DNA of 51,679 nucleotides, from the NCBI GenBank assembly GCA_023300545.1, contig JALZVT010000001.1, positions 1 through 51,679 on the forward strand, given 5' to 3'. This stretch comes from Pseudomonadales bacterium. GTDB taxonomy: Bacteria; Pseudomonadota; Gammaproteobacteria; Pseudomonadales; Azotimanducaceae. The number at the start of each line of letters is the position of its first letter. The stretch's first letter is position 1. Made by a program: the position numbers and the translations under genes. The notes under the pieces are model-generated. The model saw only the letters and a list, made by a program, of their open reading frames with translations. It was not told where the DNA came from and ran no database searches. Of the stretch, positions 25,384 to 34,368 are shown in pieces.

Positions 25384-26220
25384 ATGACCGAACAAACACC
25401 AGCACAAACACCCGTACAAAAACTGCAACTGCAAACCGAACGCATGCAGGCCACTGTTGATGACAACGGCATCGGTTGGGTGACCTTCAACAACCCAGCA
25501 CGCCATAACGCCCTGTCGCTGGAGATGTGGCAGGGCATGGGTGACATCTTTGAGCACTTGGAGACCAATCCAGCCGTCCGCGTAGCGGTTATGAGGGGTG
25601 CCGGCGGCAAAGCGTTTGTGTCTGGCGCTGATATCTCCGAATTTGATAAAACCCGCGCCAGTGCTGCCCAGCGCGTTGAGTACGGCAAAATCGCCGGGCG
25701 CGGCACCCTCGCCATGGCGCGCTTTTCGAAGCCGCTCATTGCAATGATCGACGGCTATTGTATTGGGGGCGGGTTAGCAACTGCGTTGGCCGCCGATATT
25801 CGCTTCGCAAGCCCGACGTCAACCTTTGGCATCCCCGCCGCCAAACTCGGGCTTGGCTATGAGTATGAAGGCCTGGCCAAGCTGTGTGAGTTGGTTGGCC
25901 CGGCCCGAGCACGCGACATCATGCTCAGCGCTCGGTTCTTCCCAACCACCGAAGCAATAGGCATGGGACTGGTCAATTTTGAAGTCGACTCCAAAGACCT
26001 GCTAAGCGAGGTTACCGCTTACGCGCAACGCGTGGCGGGCAATGCCCCCCTCACCGTTGCAGCCGCCAAGGCTGCCGTTAACACCTGGGAGCGCGGAGGC
26101 CGCGACGCAGAGGTCACCCGGGTGAAAACCATGGTCGACGCCTGCTTCGACAGCGAGGATTACAAAGAAGGTCGCAAGGCCTTTGCAGCGAAGCGCACAC
26201 CTCTGTTTAAGGGGACATAA
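25384..26220 (+). CDS. Enoyl-CoA hydratase/isomerase
   Basis: A 278-residue crotonase-fold enzyme. VTFNNPARHNALSLEMW, GAGGKAFVSGADISEF and MIDGYCIGGGLATALAADIRFAS form the two oxyanion-hole strands and the CoA site; the region FGIPAAKLGLGYEYEGLAKL should hold the first catalytic acid and the second falls near ARFFPTTEAIGMGLVNF. It hydrates trans-2-enoyl-CoA or a related substrate. Start ATG at 25384 is preferred to TTG at 25360. It is divergent from the acyl-CoA dehydrogenase with ~110 bp between the two starts, a natural shared regulatory region, although I see no clear operator there. Confidence 0.92.
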   Translation: MTEQTPAQTPVQKLQLQTERMQATVDDNGIGWVTFNNPARHNALSLEMWQGMGDIFEHLETNPAVRVAVMRGAGGKAFVSGADISEFDKTRASAAQRVEYGKIAGRGTLAMARFSKPLIAMIDGYCIGGGLATALAADIRFASPTSTFGIPAAKLGLGYEYEGLAKLCELVGPARARDIMLSARFFPTTEAIGMGLVNFEVDSKDLLSEVTAYAQRVAGNAPLTVAAAKAAVNTWERGGRDAEVTRVKTMVDACFDSEDYKEGRKAFAAKRTPLFKGT

Positions 26221-26294
26221 CGCGCTACAGCGCAAAACAGGTGCCCATTTGTAAAACTCACAAGACAGACGTCTCAGTTTTGGCAAGAAAACAG

Positions 26295-26317
26295 CTCTAG
26301 GCCTGATCAGACCAGAG
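26295..26317. promoter_or_regulatory. Imperfect inverted repeat upstream of the exopolysaccharide genes
   Basis: A 23-bp near-dyad centred on CTGATCAG: outer arms CTCT/AGAG and GG/CC with one bulge and one mismatch. It lies in the 157 bp between the enoyl-CoA hydratase stop and the export lipoprotein start, about 60 bp from the latter. There is no U-run, so it is not a typical terminator; a protein operator is possible. No clear sigma-70 promoter was recognised beside it. Confidence 0.35.
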
Positions 26318-26377
26318 ATTCAAGGTGGCAAAACCGTTTATCATAGGCGCTGCATCTACCTCTGACAGGAATCCAGA

Positions 26378-27106
26378 ATGAGCATCGCTTGCCACACACC
26401 TGCCCGTACATTACGCCGCGTTCTCAACAACGCAGCCGGCCCACTCCGTTTCAGCCTATTCAGCACATTGCTGCTACTGGCAAGTGCCTGCGCCCCTCTC
26501 GACAGCCCACCGGGCGGCGGTGCGGTCCAGAGCACAAACACCACAACATCGTCTACAGCCAGCGCGATCCCGACCTCAGACGACGCTAACTGCGGCTCTG
26601 GCGAAGCCAGCGATTATCGCATTGGTGTCGGCGACAACCTGGCCATCAACGTCTGGCGCAACAAAGACCTGAGCGTCACCGTTCCGGTCCGCCCCGATGG
26701 CAAAATCTCTGTTCCTCTTGCTGGTGATGTCACTGTCAGCGAGCGCACTCCAGAAGAAGTGGGCGCCGCGATTACGCAAAAGCTCGCCAAATACATCCGC
26801 GATCCCTTTGTTACCGTTATTGTCACCGACGTGGGTAGTGACCAGTATCGTTCGCGTGTACGAGTGACTGGCGCAGTACAGCGCCCTGTTTCGCTGCCCT
26901 ATCGTCAGGGTATGACCGTGCTCGACATTGTGCTCGAAGCCGGTGGTGCTAACGAATTTGCGAACCTGAGCAACGCCAGCCTTTTCCGTTGCGACGGCAC
27001 CCGCCTATCGGTGCGGCTCGACCGCATCCTGAAGCGCGGCGACACCTCCACTAACTACCCGCTCAGTCCTGGCGATACTGTCACCATTCCCCAGAGCGCG
27101 TTCTAG
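26378..27106 (+). CDS. Polysaccharide export lipoprotein (Wza/XrtA-associated type)
   Basis: A 242-residue outer-membrane polysaccharide export protein. The signal peptide ends at a probable lipobox ASAC (C38). The Poly_export domain follows (DYRIGVGDNLAINVWRNKDL, VRPDGKISVPLAGDVTV), then a SLBB-type domain (VRVTGAVQRPVSLPYRQGMT, VLDIVLEAGG). Such proteins form the outer-membrane pore for exopolysaccharide and, in XrtA/PEP-CTERM loci, accompany a beta-barrel protein and the TPR protein PrsT, both found next to it here. An AGGA eight bases before the ATG supports the start. The next gene begins 9 bp downstream. No polymerase, flippase, chain-length ATPase or exosortase is in the window, so this is a partial locus. 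Confidence 0.9.
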   Translation: MSIACHTPARTLRRVLNNAAGPLRFSLFSTLLLLASACAPLDSPPGGGAVQSTNTTTSSTASAIPTSDDANCGSGEASDYRIGVGDNLAINVWRNKDLSVTVPVRPDGKISVPLAGDVTVSERTPEEVGAAITQKLAKYIRDPFVTVIVTDVGSDQYRSRVRVTGAVQRPVSLPYRQGMTVLDIVLEAGGANEFANLSNASLFRCDGTRLSVRLDRILKRGDTSTNYPLSPGDTVTIPQSAF

Positions 27107-27115
27107 AGTTTCCAC

Positions 27116-28489
27116 ATGTTGAATTCTAAAGACTTGAATCGAAAACGTTGTCCAACGGGTGCTTTGAGCGCCCTGCTGAGCTTAGCACTAGGTGGTGGGT
27201 TGCTGGTCAGCACATCAGCCGAGGCGATTGAATACTCACTGACCGCTGGTTTTTCCACAGAACGCAGTGACAACATTACCCGCAGCCAAATCGAGGAAGA
27301 CGACTGGATTCACACCCCAATGCTGACGGCCGAACTGGCCCACCAGACTGCCAATTTGCGGGTCGAAGGCGATTATCTGGTTGAACATCGGATCTACACT
27401 GAAGATTTCTTCGATGATCGAACACGCTGGACTGGACGGGCGGACCTGCAATGGGACGCACTAAATTTCTTACAATTCAATGCCTCTAACTCACGAACTG
27501 AATCTACTGAAGATGCGCTGCAGCAAGACGTCGAAAACAATCGACAGATTACCACCGTTACTTCGGCGGGCCCAAAGCTGCAATTTCGCCCAAGAACCAG
27601 CGATATATTGTCACTCGAGTATCGATTCGCAGACATTACCCAGGAAGAAACCGACTCCGATAGTGAACGCCAACTCATCGCTGTCGCCTACGAGCTTGGA
27701 TTGTCAGAAAACCGCGCACTGACCTTAGAAGTCTCTCGCGACATGGTAGATTTTGATCGAGATACCTCACCAGAACTCGACATCGACACCGCCAGCCTCA
27801 CCTATTCCTCCGAAGGCGATGCCATCGAAGTCGACGCTCGAGGCGGTTACACCACAATCGATCGATCGCTGAATCGAGACGAAGTTGACGGCGTTATTGG
27901 GAGCCTGGATGTGACTTGGAGCATCGGCGGCGGCAGCCAACTGGAAATAAATGCCAGTCGCAGCATCAATGATCAATCAGACGACGTGCTGCGTGGCAGC
28001 GCGGAATTTGGCCAAGGCTCGGTGTTCCAAAACACCGACGTCAACGAGGTATTCACCGAGGACAACCTCAACGTCACTTACAGCTACGGCTGGGGCCGAA
28101 ACACGGCCTCAATCGGCTACCAACTGCAAGATCAGGATTTTGAAGATATCGCAGAATCAGAATTCGAGTCCCGAGATCAGGACGAAAGTGGCTTCAATGT
28201 GTCTTACGCACGCCGGGTTACACCGCGGGTTGACCTACGGATGGGTGCGCGCTTTCTCGAGCGTGACTTCCAAGATCGCGGCTTGACGGAAGACTTCATC
28301 ACCGCAGATTTGCGCATCGATTGGCAAGCTGGCCGGCGCGTTAATCTGTTTGCAGGCGCAAGCTATGAAGAACGCGAAGGAAGCGGCGCTGATGCACTAG
28401 TGGCTGCCCTGTCATTCGACGAGTTCCGGTTCAGCTTCGGCCTGACCATCGACATCATCGACCGAACTAAGCTGCCTCAGCAACGCTAA
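27116..28489 (+). CDS. Outer-membrane beta-barrel protein (PEP-CTERM/EPS-associated type)
   Basis: A 457-residue exported protein. A signal peptide ends around SAEAIEYS (~residue 38). The rest is alternating polar/hydrophobic strand with acidic turns, repeating the pattern of large outer-membrane barrels (SLTAGFSTERSDNIT, ELAHQTANLRVEGDY, LSLEYRFADITQEETD, FNVSYARRVTPRVDLRMGAR) and ending in a strand near FRFSFGLTIDIID. Size and position after the export lipoprotein match the beta-barrel protein of XrtA-type exopolysaccharide loci. The 3' end overlaps the opposite-strand PrsT-like gene by 78 bp. No catalytic residues are evident; its likely job is export or outer-membrane anchoring of polymer. 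Confidence 0.85.
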   Translation: MLNSKDLNRKRCPTGALSALLSLALGGGLLVSTSAEAIEYSLTAGFSTERSDNITRSQIEEDDWIHTPMLTAELAHQTANLRVEGDYLVEHRIYTEDFFDDRTRWTGRADLQWDALNFLQFNASNSRTESTEDALQQDVENNRQITTVTSAGPKLQFRPRTSDILSLEYRFADITQEETDSDSERQLIAVAYELGLSENRALTLEVSRDMVDFDRDTSPELDIDTASLTYSSEGDAIEVDARGGYTTIDRSLNRDEVDGVIGSLDVTWSIGGGSQLEINASRSINDQSDDVLRGSAEFGQGSVFQNTDVNEVFTEDNLNVTYSYGWGRNTASIGYQLQDQDFEDIAESEFESRDQDESGFNVSYARRVTPRVDLRMGARFLERDFQDRGLTEDFITADLRIDWQAGRRVNLFAGASYEEREGSGADALVAALSFDEFRFSFGLTIDIIDRTKLPQQR

Positions 28490-31318
28490 GGCATCTGCAT
28501 ACTCCGGCGCGCCGGAGAACGCGACGCGGCCCTGACTCCCCGGAGGGGGCTGCGTGATTCGTTGCAGCGCAATAATGGCCTGCTCGGTACGCCCTGTTGC
28601 CGCCAGCGCCTTCGCCGCGTGATAACCAATCAACGGGTTGGTCGGCGCCAACGCCATTGCTTTCACCAACACATCTCGCGCGAGGCTCTCTTCCCCTTCT
28701 GAATAGAGTATCCAGCCATAGGTGTCGCCAACGTCAGCATTGTCCGGCGCAAGCTGCCAGGCTTTGCTCGCGGTTGGCCGTGCACGTCCATCTTTTGTTT
28801 GCTGATACAGATAAGCTAAATTGTTCAGCACGACCACGTTATCAGGATCGTTAACCAGAGCATCTTCAAAGCTTTGTTGACTGGCAGCAAAGTCTCCCGC
28901 GGACAACTCAGAGGTCGCTAACGCCACCTCAACGCTGGTGTCACCCGGATTAGCAGCCAGCCAGTCGCGCAGCAAATCCCCGGCAAGCTCCGGCCGCCCC
29001 GTTTGCGTATGCAGCGCGACCAGTCTAAATAGCGCTTCCCTGCTGCCTTCAGCCAGCAACGTCGCGTAGCCCCGCTCGGCGTCTTGCAGATTATTTTCTG
29101 CCCGCGCAACGTCGCCGGCGAGTAGTCGCCACTCGAGCGAGGAGCGAACCGAATCATCAGCAGCCACCAGCCGACGGCGAGCTGCAACCGCCGCACCACG
29201 TTGTAAATCGAAGCGAATTAGCGCGAGGTTAGCCGCCTGAAAAACCGCGCCGCCACCATCGGCCGCCTCTTTGTAGGTCAGCGCGGCTTCATCACGCATT
29301 CCACCGCGTTGCTGCAACCGCGCCAGTGAGAGCAACTGTGCGGGTACCACCGGCTGCTGACTTCTCACCCGCTGTGCAAGCTTGCCCATGGGCACGCCTA
29401 GCTCGCTCCAGAGCTTCCCCTGTAACAGTGACTCAATGCGTACTGATAACGCAGTGATATCTTCAGGCGCTAATTCGAGCGCTTGTTTTGATTGCAGATC
29501 AGCAAGCGCCAGGTTTTGGCTCATCAGACCCAGACGCGCGAGCGCAAGCCGAGGGGCCAATGAATCCAAGTGTGCACTGGCTGCTCGCCGCAAGAGCGTT
29601 TCGGCTTTCTTGAAGGCCTCAGCATTGCTTGGCGTCTCTGTTTGGGTTTCCGTTTGGGTCTCCGTCAGGGCGAGCTCAGCGAGCCGTAACAGCGCCCGTT
29701 CGTTTTCCGGGTCGCTCTCAAGCAGCTGGTTCAACACTTCAACCGCGGCACCTCGATTGCCCTCCTCGACATTGAGTCGCACCAGATTCAGTGCCGCAGG
29801 TTCAAATCCAGAGTCCTTGGCAAGCGCCGCATTGAAGGACTCTCGTGCGGCCCCAGGTTCACCCTGAGCAAAGCGCACCGCGCCTACCAGATTGTCGCCC
29901 ATCGGGTCATCGGGCGAACGATCGCGCAGTGCCTGCGCCGCAGCCAGAGCCTCGTCAGCCTTACCTTCACGCAACAACGCAAGTACCAGCAAGTAATCGC
30001 TTAGCATCATTTCGCCATCAAGCTTAACCGCTGATTGCAGAGCGCCGACCGCCTGTTCGCTCTCGCCGGCTGCCAGCAAAGTAACAGCCAGCTGGTTACG
30101 CAATCGCCCAACATCCGGAGCCAAATCAACGGCACGCTCTAGCAGAACGCTCGCTTGACTCAGTCGGTTGGTACGGGCGTATGCCGTGCCCAGCATAGCC
30201 AACAACTGGGCATCGTTTTGAGCATCTACAACCGGCGCAAGCGCTGCAATGACGCCAGTATAATCTTCGCGCTGCATAAGCACCGCCGCCAGCAATTTAC
30301 GCGCCGAAACGTTACCGGATTGCACCTCCAGGTAGCGCTTAAGATTAAGCTCTGCCTGCGCATAGTCTTTGAGCTGAAACTGTACTGCACCCATCAGGTA
30401 AAGGGCTGCCGTGTAGTTTGGCTGCAAACTCTGCACTTCCCGCAACGCCAACTCTGCCGCCTTGTGATCACCCTGTTCGTACGTGACCAAACCACCCAGG
30501 TAGAGAGCGGGCACATAGTCTGGCGCCACACCCAGCACAGCATCAATTTCGCTTTTAGCGGTTACCAGATCGCGATCAAAAATCAGTACCCGAGCCTGGC
30601 CAAGGCGCGCCGGTACCCCCTGACCAGGCAACGCACGCGCAGCAGCAAAGGCGTCGCGCGCGCCGTCAAGATTTAGCTGCTCAAGGGCGAATTCACCTTG
30701 CACCAGCCACAAATGCGGATCGCGGGGAGCCAGACTGCTGGCCTTCAAAAAGAGCGGCCACGCACGCTCAAACGCGTTATCAGCCCAATGCACCTGGGCC
30801 TGTCCAAAATTGGCGTAGGCAAGCTCAGAGTCTGCCGCAAGCGCTGTCGAAAACTCTTCCCGGGCAAGATCCATGTCATCGAGCGCCAGGCGTGCCAGCC
30901 CCAAGATCGCGCGCTCCCGTGGAGTGAGAGGCGGGCCAAGTGCTTCCTGTTCGGTAAGGTCAACAATCACATCAGCCGCTTCTCGCAGTCGAATCGAGGT
31001 CAGCCGCTTACGTTCGAGCAGTGCCTCATTCGCCGCCGCACCTGGGGCCGCGCCGAGCAGGGCTCGTTTGAATTCATTCTGTGCGGTTACATAGTCGCCA
31101 GACGCAAACAGCTGGTTGGCGAGTTCTGCCCGTGCCGGCTGGAAATCGGCGTCCTTCTTGAGTGCGTTCTTGAGCTCGATGATCGCCGCATCGTCGTTAC
31201 CCGCCGCGCGATATTCTAGGGCGTTAGCAAGGTGTTCTTCCGGTGATTGGGTTGAACAACCGGTCAACAGGCAGCCCACAAACAACAAAACCCCCGCACT
31301 AGGCCACATTAACCGCAT
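28412..31318 (-). CDS. PrsT-like TPR lipoprotein of PEP-CTERM/EPS systems
   Basis: A 968-residue lipoprotein: ATG at 31318 with GGAGAG close upstream, signal peptide with lipobox LTGC (C21), then about twenty tetratricopeptide repeats (for example LANALEYRAAGNDDAAIIEL, LAYANFGQAQVHWADNAFER, LRNQLAVTLLAAGESEQAV, VLNNLAYLYQQTKDG). Length, lipoprotein start and context match PrsT, the TPR protein of XrtA/PEP-CTERM exopolysaccharide loci, which is thought to scaffold envelope assembly. A short QTET repeat interrupts the helices near residue 590. The last ~25 residues are encoded antisense to the end of the beta-barrel gene and look like an acidic tail. Divergent from the CinA-N-like gene with 58 bp between. 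Confidence 0.88.
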   Translation of the reverse strand: MRLMWPSAGVLLFVGCLLTGCSTQSPEEHLANALEYRAAGNDDAAIIELKNALKKDADFQPARAELANQLFASGDYVTAQNEFKRALLGAAPGAAANEALLERKRLTSIRLREAADVIVDLTEQEALGPPLTPRERAILGLARLALDDMDLAREEFSTALAADSELAYANFGQAQVHWADNAFERAWPLFLKASSLAPRDPHLWLVQGEFALEQLNLDGARDAFAAARALPGQGVPARLGQARVLIFDRDLVTAKSEIDAVLGVAPDYVPALYLGGLVTYEQGDHKAAELALREVQSLQPNYTAALYLMGAVQFQLKDYAQAELNLKRYLEVQSGNVSARKLLAAVLMQREDYTGVIAALAPVVDAQNDAQLLAMLGTAYARTNRLSQASVLLERAVDLAPDVGRLRNQLAVTLLAAGESEQAVGALQSAVKLDGEMMLSDYLLVLALLREGKADEALAAAQALRDRSPDDPMGDNLVGAVRFAQGEPGAARESFNAALAKDSGFEPAALNLVRLNVEEGNRGAAVEVLNQLLESDPENERALLRLAELALTETQTETQTETPSNAEAFKKAETLLRRAASAHLDSLAPRLALARLGLMSQNLALADLQSKQALELAPEDITALSVRIESLLQGKLWSELGVPMGKLAQRVRSQQPVVPAQLLSLARLQQRGGMRDEAALTYKEAADGGGAVFQAANLALIRFDLQRGAAVAARRRLVAADDSVRSSLEWRLLAGDVARAENNLQDAERGYATLLAEGSREALFRLVALHTQTGRPELAGDLLRDWLAANPGDTSVEVALATSELSAGDFAASQQSFEDALVNDPDNVVVLNNLAYLYQQTKDGRARPTASKAWQLAPDNADVGDTYGWILYSEGEESLARDVLVKAMALAPTNPLIGYHAAKALAATGRTEQAIIALQRITQPPPGSQGRVAFSGAPEYADALALLRQLSSVDDVDGQAEAEPELVE

Positions 31319-31376
31319 ACAACTCTCCGAACCAAAACCAGCAACACAGCTGAGTTTAAAGGAGAAGCGGGTCGGC

Positions 31377-32186
31377 ATGCTAAACTGTCTTACCAACAAT
31401 CACGTAGCAAATGGGTCCCAAGTGAGTACAGCAGACGAACAGATTGTCACTGCCGCCGTGATCATAATCGGCAACGAGATTCTCTCGGGCAGAACCCAGG
31501 ACACCAATCTCAATTTCATTGCCCTAACCCTTGGCGAATGGGGCATTCGGGTGACCGAAGCCCGGGTAATCGCTGATGACGAAACAGAAATTGTCGATAC
31601 GGTTAACACCTTGCGTGCTCGCCACGACTACGTCTTTACGACTGGCGGAATTGGCCCTACTCATGACGACATCACCGCGAGCTGCATCGCCCGCGCCTTT
31701 GGTGTGCCCTTGGTCGAACACCCAGAAATAGCCGCAATGATTAAAAGCCGTGAAGCGCCGCCCGATGTTATGCGCTCTCGCCTGCGCATGGCGCAGGTAC
31801 CCGAAGGGGCCGGTCTGGTGGCCAATAGCACTGGCGGACCGCCTGGATTCAGCAAAGACAATGTCTTTGTAATGGCGGGTATTCCCCGTGTCATGCAGGC
31901 GATGCTACCAAGCTTGAAGGGCACACTGCGTGGCGGAGCAATCGTTCGCAGTCGCTCCGTTTCTGCATTTTTGGCCGAAAGCGAAATCGCTGACGGCCTG
32001 ACCGAGGTACAGAACACTTACCCGGATTTATCGCTCGGCTCATACCCGTTTATGCGCGAGGGTCGCTACGGCACCAATCTAGTTGTGAGAGGCACCAGCG
32101 ATGAGCGCATTGCAGCCGCACTGGGAGCCGTAGTACGCGCTGTCGAAGCGGCCGGCGGCAACGCTGAAGAGGTGATTGACGCATGA
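31377..32186 (+). CDS. CinA N-terminal/MoaB-like (molybdopterin-binding fold) protein
   Basis: A 269-residue protein equivalent to the N-terminal COG1058 domain of CinA: VTAAVIIIGNEILSGRTQDTN, VTEARVIADDETEIVDTV, VFTTGGIGPTHDDITASCIA, and LVANSTGGPPGFSKDNVFVMAG. The nicotinamide-nucleotide amidase domain of full CinA is absent. Stand-alone members are widespread; a pyrophosphatase role on ADP-ribose or FAD has been proposed for some. The start is taken as ATG 31377 with AGGAG 12 bases upstream; GTG at 31422 is an alternative with a more typical N-terminal length. The stop overlaps the TraB/GumN gene start by 4 bp (ATGA), so the two are coupled. Confidence 0.88.
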   Translation: MLNCLTNNHVANGSQVSTADEQIVTAAVIIIGNEILSGRTQDTNLNFIALTLGEWGIRVTEARVIADDETEIVDTVNTLRARHDYVFTTGGIGPTHDDITASCIARAFGVPLVEHPEIAAMIKSREAPPDVMRSRLRMAQVPEGAGLVANSTGGPPGFSKDNVFVMAGIPRVMQAMLPSLKGTLRGGAIVRSRSVSAFLAESEIADGLTEVQNTYPDLSLGSYPFMREGRYGTNLVVRGTSDERIAAALGAVVRAVEAAGGNAEEVIDA

Positions 32187-33430
32187 ATATTCTAAAAGCC
32201 ATTGCAAACGCTGGGCTGTTGATTGTGCTGGCCGGCTGCCAAGCCCCCAAAACAGAAACAGGACCCACCAGCACGGGTGCAATCCCCAGCACCTCTGTCG
32301 TTCTAACACCGGCCAACGGAAGCCCAGACCCCGTCTATGCCAACTTGCCGCCAAACAAAGCCCAGGCACTCAGTCACGACCTCACGGGTACGGGCATCGA
32401 ATACACAAACAACGTCGCTACTCAGCCCAATCCTGTGGCCGCTGCCCTGCGGGCATTGAGTGACTGCGAACAAGCCCGGGCGGCCAGAGCCACTGCGAGT
32501 AGTGCCTGCGAGATACGCCGTAAAGACGACATACTAATCCACAGCACTGCAGAGCTGACAAACGGTCTGGCCGCCAACCGGCCCGCCCTACTGTGGCGCT
32601 TGAGTACGGCAGATGCACCCGATAAACCCACTGCAAACGTCTATATCGCGGGCTCGATCCATGTCCTCAAACCAACATTGCAGGCACCACCGAGTTATAC
32701 CCAGGCGCTGGCGGAGTCTGACACCCTTGTATTCGAGATTGACGAAACTCTGCTGCCTGCGGAGCAGATGCAAAGCCTCATACAGCGCTACGGCAACCTG
32801 CCAAACGAGCAAACCCTGGCGGAGCTAATGAGTGCTGCTGACTACGCCAATATTATTAACTACACCACTCGGCTTGGCGTACCTGAGGCCCTCATTAGTC
32901 GCATGAAACCCGCCATGCTGTTACTTCAGGTCGGCGTGTTGGAATACATCTCGATGGGTTACCTCCCGCAGCACGGCGTCGAGTCGGTGTTCCGCGCAAA
33001 AAAGGGCAAGCGAAACCTGATCGCACTGGAAACCATGGAACAACAGCTAGCCGCAGCTACCGCCCTCCCCCTAACTCTGCAAACCGAACTGTTGCTTGAA
33101 ACCATTGCCGCCATCGACACTGCAAACCTCGAGATAAGTGAGCTGGTACGTGCATGGCTGGCCGGCGATACGCAACATCTTGATGTGTTATTTAACGGCA
33201 ATGCAGACGCCTCACCTGCAGCCAAACAATGGATGGATGACTTGCTGGCTAAGCGCAACATTGGCATGGCGGCCGGTGTCATCGAACTGCTGAAAAGCAC
33301 CGAGAGCCATTTTATTCTCGTCGGCGCCGCTCATCTTGTCGGCGATAATTCTGTGCTTGCCCTCTTAGAGCAAGAGGGCGTCACTGCCACGCGTCTGAGT
33401 CATAACTCGCTAACCCCGGCAACCCCCTGA
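32183..33430 (+). CDS. TraB/GumN family lipoprotein
   Basis: A 415-residue lipoprotein: signal peptide ending at VLAGC (C19), a ~130-residue Thr/Ala-rich low-complexity stretch with a CEQ...CEIR pair, then the TraB/GumN domain. Family marks are NVYIAGSIHVLKPT, LVFEIDETLLP, SRMKPAMLLLQVGVLEY, HGVESVFRAKKGKRNLIALETMEQQ, and the C-terminal FILVGAAHLVGDNSVLALL. The paired GxxH motifs resemble the metal sites of Tiki-type metalloproteases, so proteolysis in the periplasm is possible but unproven for bacterial members. Start ATG overlaps the previous stop. An 11 bp gap separates it from the YheT-like hydrolase. Confidence 0.88.
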   Translation: MNILKAIANAGLLIVLAGCQAPKTETGPTSTGAIPSTSVVLTPANGSPDPVYANLPPNKAQALSHDLTGTGIEYTNNVATQPNPVAAALRALSDCEQARAARATASSACEIRRKDDILIHSTAELTNGLAANRPALLWRLSTADAPDKPTANVYIAGSIHVLKPTLQAPPSYTQALAESDTLVFEIDETLLPAEQMQSLIQRYGNLPNEQTLAELMSAADYANIINYTTRLGVPEALISRMKPAMLLLQVGVLEYISMGYLPQHGVESVFRAKKGKRNLIALETMEQQLAAATALPLTLQTELLLETIAAIDTANLEISELVRAWLAGDTQHLDVLFNGNADASPAAKQWMDDLLAKRNIGMAAGVIELLKSTESHFILVGAAHLVGDNSVLALLEQEGVTATRLSHNSLTPATP

Positions 33431-33441
33431 ACCAGTCCATT

Positions 33442-34350
33442 ATGAATACAAGCTCTTTCAGTCCACCGTTGTGGTTGCGCAACACCCACGTGCAGACCAT
33501 CGGCTCCAGCCTATTTACCCGCTCGCCAGACATTGGTAGCGGCCGTCGTATTGAACTGGTTACTAGCGAGAACGTGACGCTTGAAGCCTTTGTGCATGGC
33601 GAAGATCATCCGCAGCGTCAGGTTATTTTGATTCACGGCTGGTTGGGCAGCGCCGATTCAAGCTATGTACTTAGTGCAGCTGCCGATCTGCTCGCTGCAG
33701 GTCATCCCGTGGTGCGCCTTAATTTGCGCGATCATGGCAGCACCGCCCACCTCAATGAAGAGATGTTCCACTCGGCACGCACCACGGAAGTGGTAGACGC
33801 CTGTGAACAACTCGCGGCGCGTTCTGGTCATCCACAGAGCAGTGCCCTCATCGGTTTTTCATTAGGCGGCAACTTTGCGCTGCGAGTTAGCGCGCACACC
33901 TCATTGCCGGCTCTGGCGATATGTCCTGCGATTAATCCGGAAACGTCCTGCACCGCTATTGATGCTGGGCCGGCCGTGTATCGACACTACTTCCTACGTA
34001 AGTGGTATCGGGCAATGGCTGCAAAGACCGCTGCCTTTCCCAACCGGTACGACTTCAGTGCCATGCAAAACCGTACCAACGTGCTGGAACTCACCGAGCT
34101 GTTTATCGGCAACCATCTGCCCTACCCAAGTAGCTCAGAGTATTTCAACGCCTACCGTATTCGACCTGAAAGCCTTGAGAACAAGCCCGTGAAAATCATC
34201 GCGGCAAAAGACGACCCGGTTATTCCTTGGGAAAGTGTGGCCCAGCTCAGTGAGGTTGCTGACGTACTCCTCACCGAGCGTGGCGGCCACTGCGGCTACG
34301 TGCCAAAGCAATGGATGACCGACCAGATGTTAGAGTTTTTGCGCCGCTAG
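33442..34350 (+). CDS. YheT-family alpha/beta hydrolase
   Basis: A 302-residue hydrolase with the YheT/ABHD1-type order: N-terminal PPLWLRNTHVQTI, IHGWLGSADSSY, NLRDHGSTAHLNEEMFHSAR, and the nucleophile elbow IGFSLGGNFALR (S140). A RYDFSAMQNRTNVLEL lid segment follows, then DDPVIPW for the acid and RGGHCGYVPK for the histidine. Members are cytosolic esterase-like enzymes of unknown substrate. It lies 11 bp after the TraB/GumN gene and ends 18 bp before the convergent molybdenum enzyme gene. Probably co-transcribed with the two genes before it. Confidence 0.92.
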   Translation: MNTSSFSPPLWLRNTHVQTIGSSLFTRSPDIGSGRRIELVTSENVTLEAFVHGEDHPQRQVILIHGWLGSADSSYVLSAAADLLAAGHPVVRLNLRDHGSTAHLNEEMFHSARTTEVVDACEQLAARSGHPQSSALIGFSLGGNFALRVSAHTSLPALAICPAINPETSCTAIDAGPAVYRHYFLRKWYRAMAAKTAAFPNRYDFSAMQNRTNVLELTELFIGNHLPYPSSSEYFNAYRIRPESLENKPVKIIAAKDDPVIPWESVAQLSEVADVLLTERGGHCGYVPKQWMTDQMLEFLRR

Positions 34351-34368
34351 ACTAAGTTGTAAAGCGGC

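Noticed and set aside
30155-31219. Two 173-codon open frames on the plus strand
   Set aside because: Both are antisense to the PrsT-like gene, which has strong TPR periodicity; the plus-strand translations have no domain and no start signals.
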